DNA of 64,000 bases from positions 186,283 to 250,282 of the forward strand of contig JAFLKK010000001.1 of NCBI GenBank assembly GCA_019163375.1. The letters run 5' to 3'. Below the pieces are notes generated by a model that was given only the letters and a program-made list of their open reading frames with translations, was not told where the DNA came from and did no database searches. Each line of letters starts with the position of its first letter. Within the stretch, counting starts at the first letter, position 1. The DNA comes from Paludibacter sp. GTDB lineage: Bacteria > Bacteroidota > Bacteroidia > Bacteroidales > Paludibacteraceae. Both the position numbers and the translations under genes were made by a program. Positions 53,820 to 63,334 of the stretch are shown here, one piece after another.

Positions 53820-55322
53820 ATGAACCTATCAAAACGAATGAGAATGCTCGGCTTTTTCGGTTTAGTCGTAGCCGTAAGTGTAGCTACTAATTTGACTACA
53901 AATTACATTGCCAACAGACAAGAGGACGATAATGGTTTTAATAATGCCAAAGTCCCTGCGTCGTATGCCCGGTTTGCAAATGCAAGCAAGGGCATTGAAA
54001 CCGATTTCACTATCGCTGCAGAACTATCTATTCATGCAGTAGTTCACGTAAAAGTAAAAACTCCAATGGCTCAAATGTCGTATGGTGGTTTTGGCAATGA
54101 TCCTCTTTTTGAATATTTCTTTGGACCTCAACAGCGCCGTCAGCAACAACCCAAAGATGTGCCTATGCAAGAAGGTGCGGGTTCGGGCGTGATTATCAGC
54201 AATGATGGTTATATTGTAACCAATAATCATGTGATTGATAAGTCGTCCGAAATTGAAGTAACACTCAACGACAAGCGTACTTTTAAGGCTAAGCTCGTTG
54301 GTGCCGATCCAAACACCGATATTGCCCTGATAAAAATAGATGCAAAAGATTTGCCGGTAATTGTATTTGGTAATTCGGATGAATTGAAAGTTGGAGAATG
54401 GGTGTTGGCTGTTGGAAATCCATTCAACCTTACGTCAACTGTTACTGCAGGTATCGTGAGTGCGAAGGCGCGTGATATCGATATTTTGAATACGCAAATG
54501 AAAATAGAATCGTTTATCCAAACTGATGCTGCGGTGAATCCGGGTAATAGCGGTGGTGCATTGGTGAATACACACGGTGAACTGGTAGGGATAAATACTG
54601 CCATTGCTTCTCAAACTGGCTCTTATGCCGGTTATTCATTTGCTGTTCCGGTAAGCATTGTACAAAAAGTAGTCACAGACATTAAGCAATTTGGAGTGGT
54701 ACAACGAGCTGTTTTGGGAGTTGAAATTAGCAGTATAAATGACAAACTGGCTAAAGAGAAGAACCTGAAAACATTGGATGGTGCCTACGTGGGCAGAGTT
54801 CTTGACCAAAGTGCAGCCAAAATTGCAGGAGTGAAAGAAGGTGATGTTATCAATAATGTGAACGGTGTGGTAGTGAAATCAGCGGCCGAATTGCAAGAAC
54901 AGATTGCTCGCTATCGTCCATCCGATAAAATTACAATTGAGGTGTTGCGCAATAACACAGTGCAGAAACTAAATGTAGTTTTGAAGAACAGACAAGGGAA
55001 TACCTCTGTGGTTACTTCGCAAGCCAGCACTGAAGTGTTAGGCGCCGTTTTTGAACCGGTAGATGAAAAAACAAGAGATAAATACCAGTTGGAATATGGT
55101 GTTGAAATAAAATCCATTTCAAAAGGAAAACTCGCTGAAGCAGGAATTAAACCGGGCTTTATTATTCTGAAACTTAATAATCAGCCTGTAAAATCGGTGG
55201 ATGAAATTCAGTCGGTGCTGGATGCCGCTATTAATAATGGTGAAAAAGAGAAAGTACTGTACGTTGCCGGCATATACGCAAATGGTAAAGTGGCTTATTT
55301 TGCAATCGATTTAGCTGATTAA
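53820..55322 (+). CDS. degP: HtrA/DegP-family periplasmic serine protease (Do type)
   Basis: A 500-residue envelope protease/chaperone. An N-terminal signal-anchor (about 9-27) is followed by the trypsin-like domain with triad H137 (VTNNHVI), D167 (PNTDIALIKI) and S244 (NPGNSGGALV), then two PDZ domains (about 290-380, GVKEGDVINNVNGV; about 405-495, GIKPGFIILKLNNQPV). The LA-loop segment (GGFGNDPLFEYFFGPQQRRQQQPKD) is as in Do proteases. It degrades or refolds damaged envelope proteins. It is monocistronic, with a terminator at 55351. Confidence 0.95.
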   Translation: MNLSKRMRMLGFFGLVVAVSVATNLTTNYIANRQEDDNGFNNAKVPASYARFANASKGIETDFTIAAELSIHAVVHVKVKTPMAQMSYGGFGNDPLFEYFFGPQQRRQQQPKDVPMQEGAGSGVIISNDGYIVTNNHVIDKSSEIEVTLNDKRTFKAKLVGADPNTDIALIKIDAKDLPVIVFGNSDELKVGEWVLAVGNPFNLTSTVTAGIVSAKARDIDILNTQMKIESFIQTDAAVNPGNSGGALVNTHGELVGINTAIASQTGSYAGYSFAVPVSIVQKVVTDIKQFGVVQRAVLGVEISSINDKLAKEKNLKTLDGAYVGRVLDQSAAKIAGVKEGDVINNVNGVVVKSAAELQEQIARYRPSDKITIEVLRNNTVQKLNVVLKNRQGNTSVVTSQASTEVLGAVFEPVDEKTRDKYQLEYGVEIKSISKGKLAEAGIKPGFIILKLNNQPVKSVDEIQSVLDAAINNGEKEKVLYVAGIYANGKVAYFAIDLAD

Positions 55323-55350
55323 TATCAATTTAGCTCGTTGTTTCGATAAT

Positions 55351-55389
55351 ATGACAAACTCAATCTAACTGAGTTTGTCATATTTTTTT
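55351..55389 (+). terminator. Terminator of HtrA-like gene
   Basis: ATGACAAACTCA / TGAGTTTGTCAT is a perfect 12-bp stem with a 7-base loop, then ATTTTTTT. Confidence 0.92.
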
Positions 55390-55606
55390 AATTGTTATCA
55401 ACAAAGCAAAACAATTTGAAATATAAAGCGTTAGTATTAGAAAACAGCTCAATTAGAATGGCATTTTTTTTGTAGAAGCAGAGTCTGATGATACTAATTG
55501 TTATATGAAATACTATTTCAATGTGCAATGATTCTATTTAAAGCTTACTAAACTCTAATTTGTTAGGTGTAGAAATAAACGATGTGGAAGATTTTAGATT
55601 TTTCGC

Positions 55607-55637
55607 TTTGACAAGTCGAAAAAAATAAGTACTTTTG
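55607..55637 (+). promoter_or_regulatory. rpoD promoter
   Basis: TTTG (55607-55610), 19 bases, TACTTTTG (55630-55637): the full Bacteroidota housekeeping consensus, 23 bases before the ATG, so the leader is very short. Confidence 0.85.
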
Positions 55638-55659
55638 CAAGCTAATTTTGATTCATTAA

Positions 55660-56523
55660 ATGAGACAATTAAAAATTACCAAATCGATCACGAATCGTGA
55701 AAGTGCTTCTCTTGATAAGTATTTGCAAGAGATTGGACGTGAGGACCTTATTACTGTAGAAGAAGAAGTTGAATTGGCTCAACGGATACGTGCAGGTGAT
55801 AGGATTGCGTTAGAAAAACTTACACGAGCTAACTTACGTTTCGTTGTGTCGGTAGCTAAACAGTACCAAAACCAAGGGCTAAGTCTTCCCGACTTAATTA
55901 ATGAAGGAAATCTTGGATTGATAAAAGCTGCCGAAAAATTTGATGAAACACGTGGATTTAAGTTTATTTCTTATGCCGTATGGTGGATCCGTCAATCTAT
56001 TTTGCAAGCGTTGGCAGAGCAATCTCGTATTGTACGTTTACCATTGAATCAGGTTGGTTCGTTAAATAAGATCAACAAAGCTTTCTCAAAATTCGAGCAA
56101 GAAAACGAACGTCGCCCTTCACCAGAAGAGTTAGCCGACGTATTGGATATTCCAGTTGAGAAAATTGCCGATACAATGAAAGTTTCGGGTCGCCATATTT
56201 CTGTGGATGCACCGTTTGTTGAAGGGGAAGATAACAGTTTGTTGGATGTAATGATCAATGATGATTCTCCCAACGCTGACCGTGCCTTGATTAACGAATC
56301 ACTGTCTAAAGAAATTGAACGCGTTTTGATTTTTACCTTGTCGGATAGAGAACGAGATATCGTAAAGAAATTCTTTGGACTTGGTATTCCGGAAATGACG
56401 CTTGAGGAAATTGGAGACGAATTTGGTTTAACACGTGAGCGTGTACGTCAAATCAAGGAAAAAGCCATTCGCAAATTGAGACCGAATGCTAAAAGTAAAT
56501 TATTGAAAAGCTTTTTAGGTTAA
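55660..56523 (+). CDS. rpoD: Primary sigma factor RpoD (Bacteroidota type)
   Basis: The housekeeping sigma factor (287 residues), directing RNA polymerase to TTTG/TAnnTTTG promoters. It lacks region 1.1, as usual for this phylum. Region 1.2 is [13 protein letters not shown]...[11 protein letters not shown]. Region 2 is [42 protein letters not shown] with the DNA-melting [16 protein letters not shown]. Region 3 follows with [12 protein letters not shown]. Region 4 ends in [29 protein letters not shown]. It transcribes from its own consensus promoter and is monocistronic. Confidence 0.96.
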   Translation: MRQLKITKSITNRESASLDKYLQEIGREDLITVEEEVELAQRIRAGDRIALEKLTRANLRFVVSVAKQYQNQGLSLPDLINEGNLGLIKAAEKFDETRGFKFISYAVWWIRQSILQALAEQSRIVRLPLNQVGSLNKINKAFSKFEQENERRPSPEELADVLDIPVEKIADTMKVSGRHISVDAPFVEGEDNSLLDVMINDDSPNADRALINESLSKEIERVLIFTLSDRERDIVKKFFGLGIPEMTLEEIGDEFGLTRERVRQIKEKAIRKLRPNAKSKLLKSFLG

Positions 56524-56559
56524 TCCGAACGATAGTACGATTACTTAAATTTGAATATA

Positions 56560-56589
56560 AAGCAACTCGAAAGGGTTGCTTTTTTTTTA
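56560..56589 (+). terminator. rpoD terminator
   Basis: AAGCAACTC pairs with GGGTTGCTT (one G-U) around a short loop and is followed by eight or more T. Confidence 0.88.
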
Positions 56590-56630
56590 TGTCAATAAAA
56601 TTTGACTATTAACTGATATTCCGAAAAATA

Positions 56631-56664
56631 AATAGAGCTGCAAAAGGATTTTTGCAGCTCTATT
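56631..56664. terminator. Terminator at end of icd
   Basis: A perfect 15-bp stem (AATAGAGCTGCAAAA and complement) with loop GGAT, 24 bases past the icd stop on the minus strand. It is probably bidirectional with the rpoD terminator. Confidence 0.82.
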
Positions 56665-56687
56665 CTATTCTAAATCAAATGGACTTT

Positions 56688-57914
56688 TTATCCTAACTTT
56701 GCATCTAAATTGCGTTTCAAGGCAGCTAAGAAACCTTCGGTGCTGAGGTAGTTATCGCTAGTAACACTTTCGCCGTGAATCAATACAGCTAAATCTTTGG
56801 TCATTTCTCCTGCTTCCACTGTTTCGATACATACAAGCTCCAGCTTTTCGCAGAAGTTCAGCAATGCGGCGTTATCGTCTAGCTTGGCTCTGTGCATCAA
56901 TCCACGTGTCCATGCAAAGATGGAAGCAATGGGGTTCGTTGAAGTTGATTTCCCTTGTTGATGTTGACGGTAGTGACGGGTCACAGTTCCATGAGCGGCT
57001 TCTGCTTCCACCGTTTTTCCATCGGGGGTAACAAGTACCGACGACATTAATCCTAACGAACCAAAGCCTTGCGCTACAGTATCCGATTGAACGTCGCCAT
57101 CATAGTTTTTGCAAGCCCACACAAATCCACCGTTCCACTTCATACACGATGCTACCATATCGTCAATCAAACGATGCTCGTAAGTGATGCCTGCTTTTTT
57201 GAATTCAGCTTCAAATTCTTTTTCGTATACTTCCTGAAAAATATCCTTGAAGCGTCCATCGTAAGCTTTCAGAATCGTGTTTTTTGTTGAAAGATACAAT
57301 GGCCATTGTTTTTCTAACGCTACCTGAAAAGATGACCGTGCAAAGCCATAGATTGAATCGTCGGTGTTGTACATGGTCATTGCTACGCCATCGCCTTCGA
57401 AGTTGTATACTTCCCACTCTTTTGTCTCGCCTGCTTCGTTGGTAAAGGTCATTTTAAGCGTTCCTTTGCCTTTAATTACCGTGTCGGTAGCTTTGTACTG
57501 ATCGCCAAAGGCGTGACGCCCAATGACGATTGGTTTTGTCCAACCCTGAACATAACGCGGTACATTACTCATTACGATCGGCTCGCGGAATACCGTACCA
57601 CCAATAATGTTACGAATGGTACCATTGGGCGATTTCCACATTTTTTTCAACCCGAATTCTTCTACACGGGCTTCGTCTGGAGTAATAGTGGCACATTTGA
57701 TACCAACATTGTATTTGTTGATAGCATTTGCCGAATCAATCGTTACCTGATCGTTTGTAAGGTCGCGATTCTCGATACTTAAATCATAATACTTGATATC
57801 CAAATCCAGATAAGGAAGGATAAGTTGTTCTTTGATAAATGCCCAAATGATACGGGTCATTTCATCTCCGTCAAGTTCAACGACGGGGTTTGATACTTTT
57901 ATTTTTTCTTTCAT
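56688..57914 (-). CDS. icd: NADP-isocitrate dehydrogenase, eukaryotic type
   Basis: This 408-residue enzyme decarboxylates isocitrate to 2-oxoglutarate with NADP. It belongs to the homodimeric subfamily shared with mitochondrial/cytosolic IDH rather than the E. coli type: [68 protein letters not shown] (isocitrate and Arg sites), and [30 protein letters not shown]. The start at MKEKIKVSN (57914) is preferred; the frame runs 9 codons further only through the repeat-rich leader. It is the third gene after acn and gltA, separated from gltA by 181 bases of repeat phrases. Confidence 0.95.
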   Translation of the reverse strand: MKEKIKVSNPVVELDGDEMTRIIWAFIKEQLILPYLDLDIKYYDLSIENRDLTNDQVTIDSANAINKYNVGIKCATITPDEARVEEFGLKKMWKSPNGTIRNIIGGTVFREPIVMSNVPRYVQGWTKPIVIGRHAFGDQYKATDTVIKGKGTLKMTFTNEAGETKEWEVYNFEGDGVAMTMYNTDDSIYGFARSSFQVALEKQWPLYLSTKNTILKAYDGRFKDIFQEVYEKEFEAEFKKAGITYEHRLIDDMVASCMKWNGGFVWACKNYDGDVQSDTVAQGFGSLGLMSSVLVTPDGKTVEAEAAHGTVTRHYRQHQQGKSTSTNPIASIFAWTRGLMHRAKLDDNAALLNFCEKLELVCIETVEAGEMTKDLAVLIHGESVTSDNYLSTEGFLAALKRNLDAKLG

Positions 57915-57921
57915 GTAATAT

Positions 57922-58090
57922 AGTCTTGAGTCTAAAGTCAAAGGTCAAAAGTATAAGACTTTGATTCCTGATTATTAGACTTATTTAAATATTCAATTGC
58001 TTTCTGGATGGATTTATAGTTTTAGCATAATTCAAAGGTCTAAAGACTGTGGACTTTTGTCCTTTGACTTTAGACCTTTAATCATAGACC
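57922..58090 (-). repeat. Repeat phrases between gltA and icd (AAGTCAAAGGTC type)
   Basis: GAGTCTAAAGTCAAAGGTC (57929-57947) and a second block at 58034-58090 share TCTAAAG, GTCAAAGG and CTTTGACTTTAGACC words in both orientations. AAAGGTCTAAAG (58034-58045) and CTTTAGACCTTT (58068-58079) form a perfect 12-bp inverted repeat. The first block ends 7 bases before the icd start codon. Confidence 0.75.
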
Positions 58091-58095
58091 TGTTT

Positions 58096-59451
58096 TTATC
58101 TGTCTTTCAATGGAATAAATGTTTTGCGCTCGCCAACGTTTTTGTATGCCGGACGGATAATTCGTTTGCTGGCAAAGTTCAGTTCTTCAATACGGTGAGC
58201 TGTCCAACCTGCTACACGTGACATAGCGAACATTGGCGTGAAAATTTCGCTTGGCAGACCGATAGCTTCGTACACAAATCCTGAATAGAAATCAACATTC
58301 GTACAAACTTGTTTGTTGATACCTTCTCCTTTAAATGTCATAAATGCATTCACTGAACGTTCGTCAAGCAATTCTAAGAACGCAAATTCTTTTTCAAGCC
58401 CTTTTTCAATAGCCATGGCACGTGCCATTTCTTTCAATAAAAGTGCCCGTGGATCAGAAACGGTATAAACCGCATGGCCGATACCATAAATTAAGCCACT
58501 CTTATTGTAGGCTTCTTTGTTCAGCATTTTTTTCAGGTAAGCATCGATTTCCTTTACATTCGTCCAGTCCTTGATAGCTGTTTTCAAATGTTCGAACATT
58601 TGTACCACTTTTATATTTGCACCCCCGTGTAAAGGTCCTTTCAGTGAACCAATACCTGCAGCAATAGCAGAATAGGTATCTGTTTGAGTAGAGCTAACTA
58701 CACGCACAGTAAATGTAGAGTTATTACCACCACCATGGTCGGCATGCAGAATCAACGTTAAGTCAAGAATTTTTACATCCAATTCGGTGTAATTGCCCGG
58801 GCCTTTCATCATATACAGGAAGTTTTCTGCATAAGACATATCTTCTTTCGGGTGACGAATGTGCAACGAGCGACCTTGTTGACTATGGCGAAGAATATTG
58901 AATGCATACGCAACGATAGTTGGGAATTTTGCAATCAAATCTATCGATTGGCGAATCAGATTGTCGCGGGTAATATCATCCGGATTGGAGTCGAATGTAT
59001 ACATTTCCAGTACACTACGTGACAGAATATTCATAATGTCCTGACCTTCGAGATCAATGATATTCATGGTTGCTTTTTGAGCCAACGCCATTCCTTCTAC
59101 TAATAGTTTAGAGAACGCTTTTAGCTCTTCTGCATCCGGTTGGTAGCCAGAAAGGAGTAAGAAAGCAGTTTCTTCGAAGCCCAAGCGGTGCTCTGCCTGA
59201 AATCCATGAACTAAATCTTCAACATCTATGCCTCTGTAAATCAATTTGCCGGGAACAGCTTTTAAACCACCTTCCGGTAGTTTTTCGTATCCAACAACAT
59301 CACCTACCTTTGTTAATCCAACGAGTACCCCCGAGTGATCCTCGTTTCTTAGTCCACGTTTTACATTGAATTGTGTAAACAATTCTTTGTCGATCCGGCT
59401 GGTGGTTTTAATCGTTTCCGATAATTTGTAAATTAAATAATCTTTTTCCAT
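58096..59451 (-). CDS. gltA: Citrate synthase
   Basis: This 451-residue enzyme condenses oxaloacetate and acetyl-CoA into citrate. The N-terminal oxaloacetate-side segment is GKLIYRGIDVEDLVHGF. ILHADHGGGNNSTFTVRVVSSTQTD has the first catalytic-region histidine. SLKGPLHGGANIKV carries the second, and the catalytic aspartate lies in the CTNVDFYSGFVYEAIGLP segment. The closing RVAGWTAHRIEE is the family C-terminal motif. The start at MEKDYLIYKLSE (59451) is preferred to an upstream MLNKK that extends only through low-complexity basic residues. It follows acn by 96 bases. Confidence 0.94.
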   Translation of the reverse strand: MEKDYLIYKLSETIKTTSRIDKELFTQFNVKRGLRNEDHSGVLVGLTKVGDVVGYEKLPEGGLKAVPGKLIYRGIDVEDLVHGFQAEHRLGFEETAFLLLSGYQPDAEELKAFSKLLVEGMALAQKATMNIIDLEGQDIMNILSRSVLEMYTFDSNPDDITRDNLIRQSIDLIAKFPTIVAYAFNILRHSQQGRSLHIRHPKEDMSYAENFLYMMKGPGNYTELDVKILDLTLILHADHGGGNNSTFTVRVVSSTQTDTYSAIAAGIGSLKGPLHGGANIKVVQMFEHLKTAIKDWTNVKEIDAYLKKMLNKEAYNKSGLIYGIGHAVYTVSDPRALLLKEMARAMAIEKGLEKEFAFLELLDERSVNAFMTFKGEGINKQVCTNVDFYSGFVYEAIGLPSEIFTPMFAMSRVAGWTAHRIEELNFASKRIIRPAYKNVGERKTFIPLKDR

Positions 59452-59547
59452 GAACTTAGATTTTATATTTTTTGTATTGATCCGTTTCTTGTTTAACACA
59501 GCGATTGGTCTTTTTGTTTTGTAAATGAAAATTTATTTTTTTGACTT

Positions 59548-61803
59548 TTATTTATTCATTGCATTTAATGCACTTCCGGCTTTAAACCAGTCGATTTGAA
59601 CCTGATTATAGGTGTGAATCACCTCAAATTTATCGGCGGTTCCATCGTTATGAAGTAGCTCTACAAAAAGACTTACACTTGGTGAAAAATTTGTCAACCC
59701 GAGGATGTTGATTTTATCATCTTCCCGAACTTTGTCATAATCATTTTTATCGGCAAAAGTCAATGCCAACATGCCTTGTTTCTTTAAGTTCGTTTCGTGA
59801 ATACGGGCAAATGACTTTACCAAAATGGCTTTTACGTTCAGGAATCGGGGTTCCATGGCAGCGTGTTCACGACTCGAACCTTCGCCATAGTTTTCTTCCG
59901 CTACCACCACTGAGCCAATTTGCTGTGCTTTGTATTTACGAGCCAGTCCGGGTACTGTCAGATATTCTCCGGTTTGAGCGTCGAGTACGGTGTTTGTTTT
60001 GTCGTTGAATGCATTCACTGCACCAATTAGCATATTGTCGGAAATATTGTCGATATGTCCACGGAATTTCAACCATGGTCCGGCCATCGAGATATGGTCG
60101 GTGGTACATTTTCCTTTTGTTTTGATGAGTAAAGGTAAGGCTTTATAGTCATTGCCATCCCACGGTGCGAAAGGTTGAAGAATTTGTAACCGTTTTGAAT
60201 CAGTGCTGATGTTTACGTCCACCTTGCTTCCATCGGCAACCGGAGCGATATAGCCTGCATCTTCCACTGCATAACCTTTTGCAGGCAACTCAAAGCCTGT
60301 TGGCTCTTGCAATTTCACGCTCTCGCCTTTTTCATTTATCAATGAATCGGTCAATGGGTTGAAACACAAATCACCGGCAATGGTCAACGCTGCTACCACT
60401 TCGGGAGAACCGATAAAGGTGTGAGTGTTTGGATTGCCATCGGCACGTTTGGCGAAGTTACGGTTGAACGAGGTAATGATGGAGTTTGCACGTTCGGGGT
60501 TGTCAGTTTCGCGTTTCCACTGTCCGATACAAGGTCCGCAGGCATTTGCCATAACGATGCCGCCAACCGATTCAAATTCAGCCAGGACGCCATCGCGTTC
60601 GGCAGTATAGCGCACTTGCTCCGAACCCGGATTAATAATAAATTGCGCCTGAACTTTCAGTCCGTCTTCTTTTGCATTTTTTACAACTGATGCAGCACGG
60701 GTCAAATCCTCGTATGATGAGTTGGTACACGAGCCAATCAGTCCGACTTCCATTTTTTGTGGATAGCCTTTATCTTTTACTGCTTTGCCAAATTCTGAGA
60801 TAGGATAAGCTAAATCGGGCGTAAACGGACCATTTATGTAAGGTTCCAGTTCACTTAGATTTATTTCAATGAGTCGGTCATAATATCTTCCAGGTTCGGC
60901 AATGACTTCGGCATCGGCCTGAAGATGTTCGATTATATTTTTTGCAGCACTGGCTATTGAACTACGTCCGGTTGCATTGAGATAGTCAGCTGATTTTTCG
61001 TCGAAGGGAAACAAAGAAGTGGTAGCACCAACCTCGGCACCCATATTACAAATGGTTCCTTTTCCTGTGGCTGACAATGAGGTTGTTCCTTCGCCAAAAT
61101 ACTCAATGATGGCATTTGTTCCGCCTTTTACAGTAAGAATTCCTGCCAGTTTCAGAATTACATCTTTGGGAGAAGCCCAGCCCGAAAGTTTTCCGGTAAG
61201 TTTTACGCCAATGATTTTTGGCATTTTAAGCTCCCATGGCATTCCGGCCATAACATCCACAGCATCGGCACCCCCAACTCCAATGGCAATCATACCCATA
61301 CCACCTGCATTTACAGTGTGTGAGTCGGTGCCAATCATCATTCCACCCGGGAAAGCGTAGTTTTCGAATACAACCTGATGAATAATACCAGCACCCGGTT
61401 TCCAAAAGCCGATACCAAATTTATTCGATACAGCACTCAAGAAATCATACACTTCGCGGTTGGTCTCGTTGGCCGTTTTTAAGTCGGTTTTGGCTTCAAT
61501 GTGCGCCTGAATTAAGTGATCGCAATGCACGGTGGAGGGTACCGCTACTGTTTGTCTGCCCGAATTCATCAACTGCAGCAAGGCCATCTGCGCCGTTGCA
61601 TCCTGCATGGCCACACGATCGGGCGAAAAGTTGACATAATCCACCGCTCTGCTGTAATTGTCGATAGGTTCATCGATTGCCAGGTGAACGTATAGAATCT
61701 TCTCGGTAAGGGTGAGTGGACGCTGAAGTTTGTTCTTTATTTGACTTATTTTCTCGGGGAAGGAAGCGTAGACACGCTGAATCATTTGTTCATCAAAAAC
61801 CAT
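59548..61803 (-). CDS. acnA: Aconitate hydratase, mitochondrial type
   Basis: This 751-residue enzyme isomerises citrate to isocitrate using a [4Fe-4S] cluster. The cluster cysteines are C359 ([11 protein letters not shown]), C422 and C425 ([10 protein letters not shown]); mammalian mitochondrial aconitase uses 358, 421 and 424, so the spacing is the same. Other motifs are [27 protein letters not shown], and the swivel-domain [18 protein letters not shown]. It is first in the acn-gltA-icd group, with a -7 element (complement of 61843-61850). It is of the mitochondrial subfamily known from Bacteroides, not E. coli AcnA or AcnB; the symbol is nominal. Confidence 0.94.
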   Translation of the reverse strand: MVFDEQMIQRVYASFPEKISQIKNKLQRPLTLTEKILYVHLAIDEPIDNYSRAVDYVNFSPDRVAMQDATAQMALLQLMNSGRQTVAVPSTVHCDHLIQAHIEAKTDLKTANETNREVYDFLSAVSNKFGIGFWKPGAGIIHQVVFENYAFPGGMMIGTDSHTVNAGGMGMIAIGVGGADAVDVMAGMPWELKMPKIIGVKLTGKLSGWASPKDVILKLAGILTVKGGTNAIIEYFGEGTTSLSATGKGTICNMGAEVGATTSLFPFDEKSADYLNATGRSSIASAAKNIIEHLQADAEVIAEPGRYYDRLIEINLSELEPYINGPFTPDLAYPISEFGKAVKDKGYPQKMEVGLIGSCTNSSYEDLTRAASVVKNAKEDGLKVQAQFIINPGSEQVRYTAERDGVLAEFESVGGIVMANACGPCIGQWKRETDNPERANSIITSFNRNFAKRADGNPNTHTFIGSPEVVAALTIAGDLCFNPLTDSLINEKGESVKLQEPTGFELPAKGYAVEDAGYIAPVADGSKVDVNISTDSKRLQILQPFAPWDGNDYKALPLLIKTKGKCTTDHISMAGPWLKFRGHIDNISDNMLIGAVNAFNDKTNTVLDAQTGEYLTVPGLARKYKAQQIGSVVVAEENYGEGSSREHAAMEPRFLNVKAILVKSFARIHETNLKKQGMLALTFADKNDYDKVREDDKINILGLTNFSPSVSLFVELLHNDGTADKFEVIHTYNQVQIDWFKAGSALNAMNK

Positions 61804-61842
61804 ATTTCTGTATTTTTAATCAAATTGTAACTATTTCAATTG

Positions 61843-61850
61843 CAAATGTA
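61843..61850 (-). promoter_or_regulatory. acn promoter -7 element
   Basis: Plus-strand CAAATGTA is TACATTTG on the coding strand, matching TAnnTTTG, 40 bases before the acn ATG. No good -33. Confidence 0.5.
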
Positions 61851-62061
61851 ATGAAAAATAACTTTGATAGGCGTTCTCAAAGTACTTTTCTTTGATTTTA
61901 AACAAATGATTTTGTAAAATGTTCAATACAATTTGTAAGAAAGCAGAAAATATTCCAATAATATGCATGTTGCTTCTCTAAATTACGAATAACAGTAATT
62001 TAAATGCATATAAATACAAATGTGGCACTATTTGTGATCGATTTTATGCAGAATTGAAATG

Positions 62062-63234
62062 CTATTTTGAATGAAACCAGGTAGCTTTATGCCACAACGA
62101 TTCAAGTGGACCTTGCTTGTGTTTTGCAAGCCATAAATAACAGAACGCCCATTGGAAAATGGCCAACGCAATACCGATAAGAATAGAGTAGGAAGCTCCG
62201 GTGTATTTGTATAACCCAAGTCCAAAACCATAATAAATGCAAGAACCCAGAATGGATTGCATGATGTAATTTGTTAAACTCATTCGCCCAAATGGTGAGA
62301 ATAAATTAAGGCTTCTTTTAGAACTACTTAACTGTTGGAAAAGCAGTACAAAACAAGCTACCAGTATGAACATAAATGCAAGGTTGGACCAAGAGGTGAA
62401 AATGGTGATGAGTGGTCGGCGAACTGCTTCGCTGCTAATCCAATGCCCCAGACCATTTTTAGTTATGTAAAAAGGAATAAAAGCAATGACGGCAAACATC
62501 AATACTTTGAACCAGAATAATTTGCTGTCGTTGGACAATACGAAAACTTTTTTCCTTCCGGCCAGCATGCCCAGCATAAATAGCGATGCTGTTTGGAATA
62601 CACGTCCGTTTTCCCACGTCCAGTTCAGTACACCTATTTTTCCGTTCGTGAGATTACCATAAACTGTGGCCCAAAAGGATTCGCCGGTGATGTATTCGCC
62701 CATTTTTCCAAAATACTGCCACGAAACAGGGTTTTCCATAACGGTGTGAGGATGAAAAAGTCCAACCACAAAGTTATACCATTCGTAGGGTTGCAGCATT
62801 AGAATGATGGCTGTAATTAATACGGCTTTGTTGCTCAGTTTGGCAACCGGAATAAGCGAGAAGCCAATGATAGCGTAGATGAAGAGTATGTCACCTTCGA
62901 AGAAGCAGGAGTTGATAATCCCAAAAATTGCTAATAAAACCATGCGCCACGCAAACCGTCCGCGGAAGTCTTTTCCTTTCTGCGCTTGGTTATTGAATTG
63001 GATGAAAAAGGTGAGACCGAAGAGTAACGCAAAAATAGCGTAGGACTTCCCTCCAAACATAAAAAACAAGGTGTCCCATATTCCTTTGTCCAAAGTTACC
63101 ATCCATGCCGGTAGGTTTGGAGGGGTAAAATAGAAGTCGAAATGTTCTATATTGTGCAATAAAAGTATAGATACGATGGCAAAGCCCCGCAAGGCATCAA
63201 CAACATGGAGGCGGGATGAAGAAGATACGGACAT
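62062..63234 (-). CDS. DUF418 (YeiB-like) membrane protein
   Basis: A 390-residue inner-membrane protein with about ten helices. The N-terminal signature LHVVDALRGFAIVSILLLHNIEHF resembles the acyltransferase-3/heparan-N-acetyltransferase group. FFMFGGKSYAIFALLFGLTFF follows. The DUF418 C-terminal domain contains LFSPFGRMSLTNYIMQSILGSCIYYGFGLGLY. The function is unknown; transmembrane acyl transfer has been proposed from fold similarity. It stands between acn and the pirin gene, which lies upstream on the same strand with a terminator between them. Confidence 0.88.
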   Translation of the reverse strand: MSVSSSSRLHVVDALRGFAIVSILLLHNIEHFDFYFTPPNLPAWMVTLDKGIWDTLFFMFGGKSYAIFALLFGLTFFIQFNNQAQKGKDFRGRFAWRMVLLAIFGIINSCFFEGDILFIYAIIGFSLIPVAKLSNKAVLITAIILMLQPYEWYNFVVGLFHPHTVMENPVSWQYFGKMGEYITGESFWATVYGNLTNGKIGVLNWTWENGRVFQTASLFMLGMLAGRKKVFVLSNDSKLFWFKVLMFAVIAFIPFYITKNGLGHWISSEAVRRPLITIFTSWSNLAFMFILVACFVLLFQQLSSSKRSLNLFSPFGRMSLTNYIMQSILGSCIYYGFGLGLYKYTGASYSILIGIALAIFQWAFCYLWLAKHKQGPLESLWHKATWFHSK

Positions 63235-63267
63235 ATTTTATTTTTTTTTTCGACAAATTTAGAATAA

Positions 63268-63312
63268 AAATACGAATATTCCAATAGCTGAGCATTTGAA
63301 ATATTCGTATTT
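63268..63312 (-). terminator. Terminator-like hairpin of pirin gene
   Basis: AAATACGAATATT and AATATTCGTATTT are perfect 13-bp complements with a 19-base loop, 23 bases past the pirin stop on the minus strand. The long loop lowers confidence. Confidence 0.6.
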
Positions 63313-63334
63313 ATTTAGGATGAAAAATAGTTTA

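Larger units (their letters stand above)
55323..55659. other. Gap between HtrA gene and rpoD
   Basis: A 337-base gap holding the HtrA terminator (55351-55389) and the rpoD promoter (55607-55637). The middle part is AT-rich and shows no other structure. Confidence 0.6.

Noticed and set aside
57915-57941. Nine extra N-terminal codons for isocitrate dehydrogenase
   Set aside because: They lie in the repeat-rich leader and are not part of the family sequence; the ATG at 57914 gives the canonical start.
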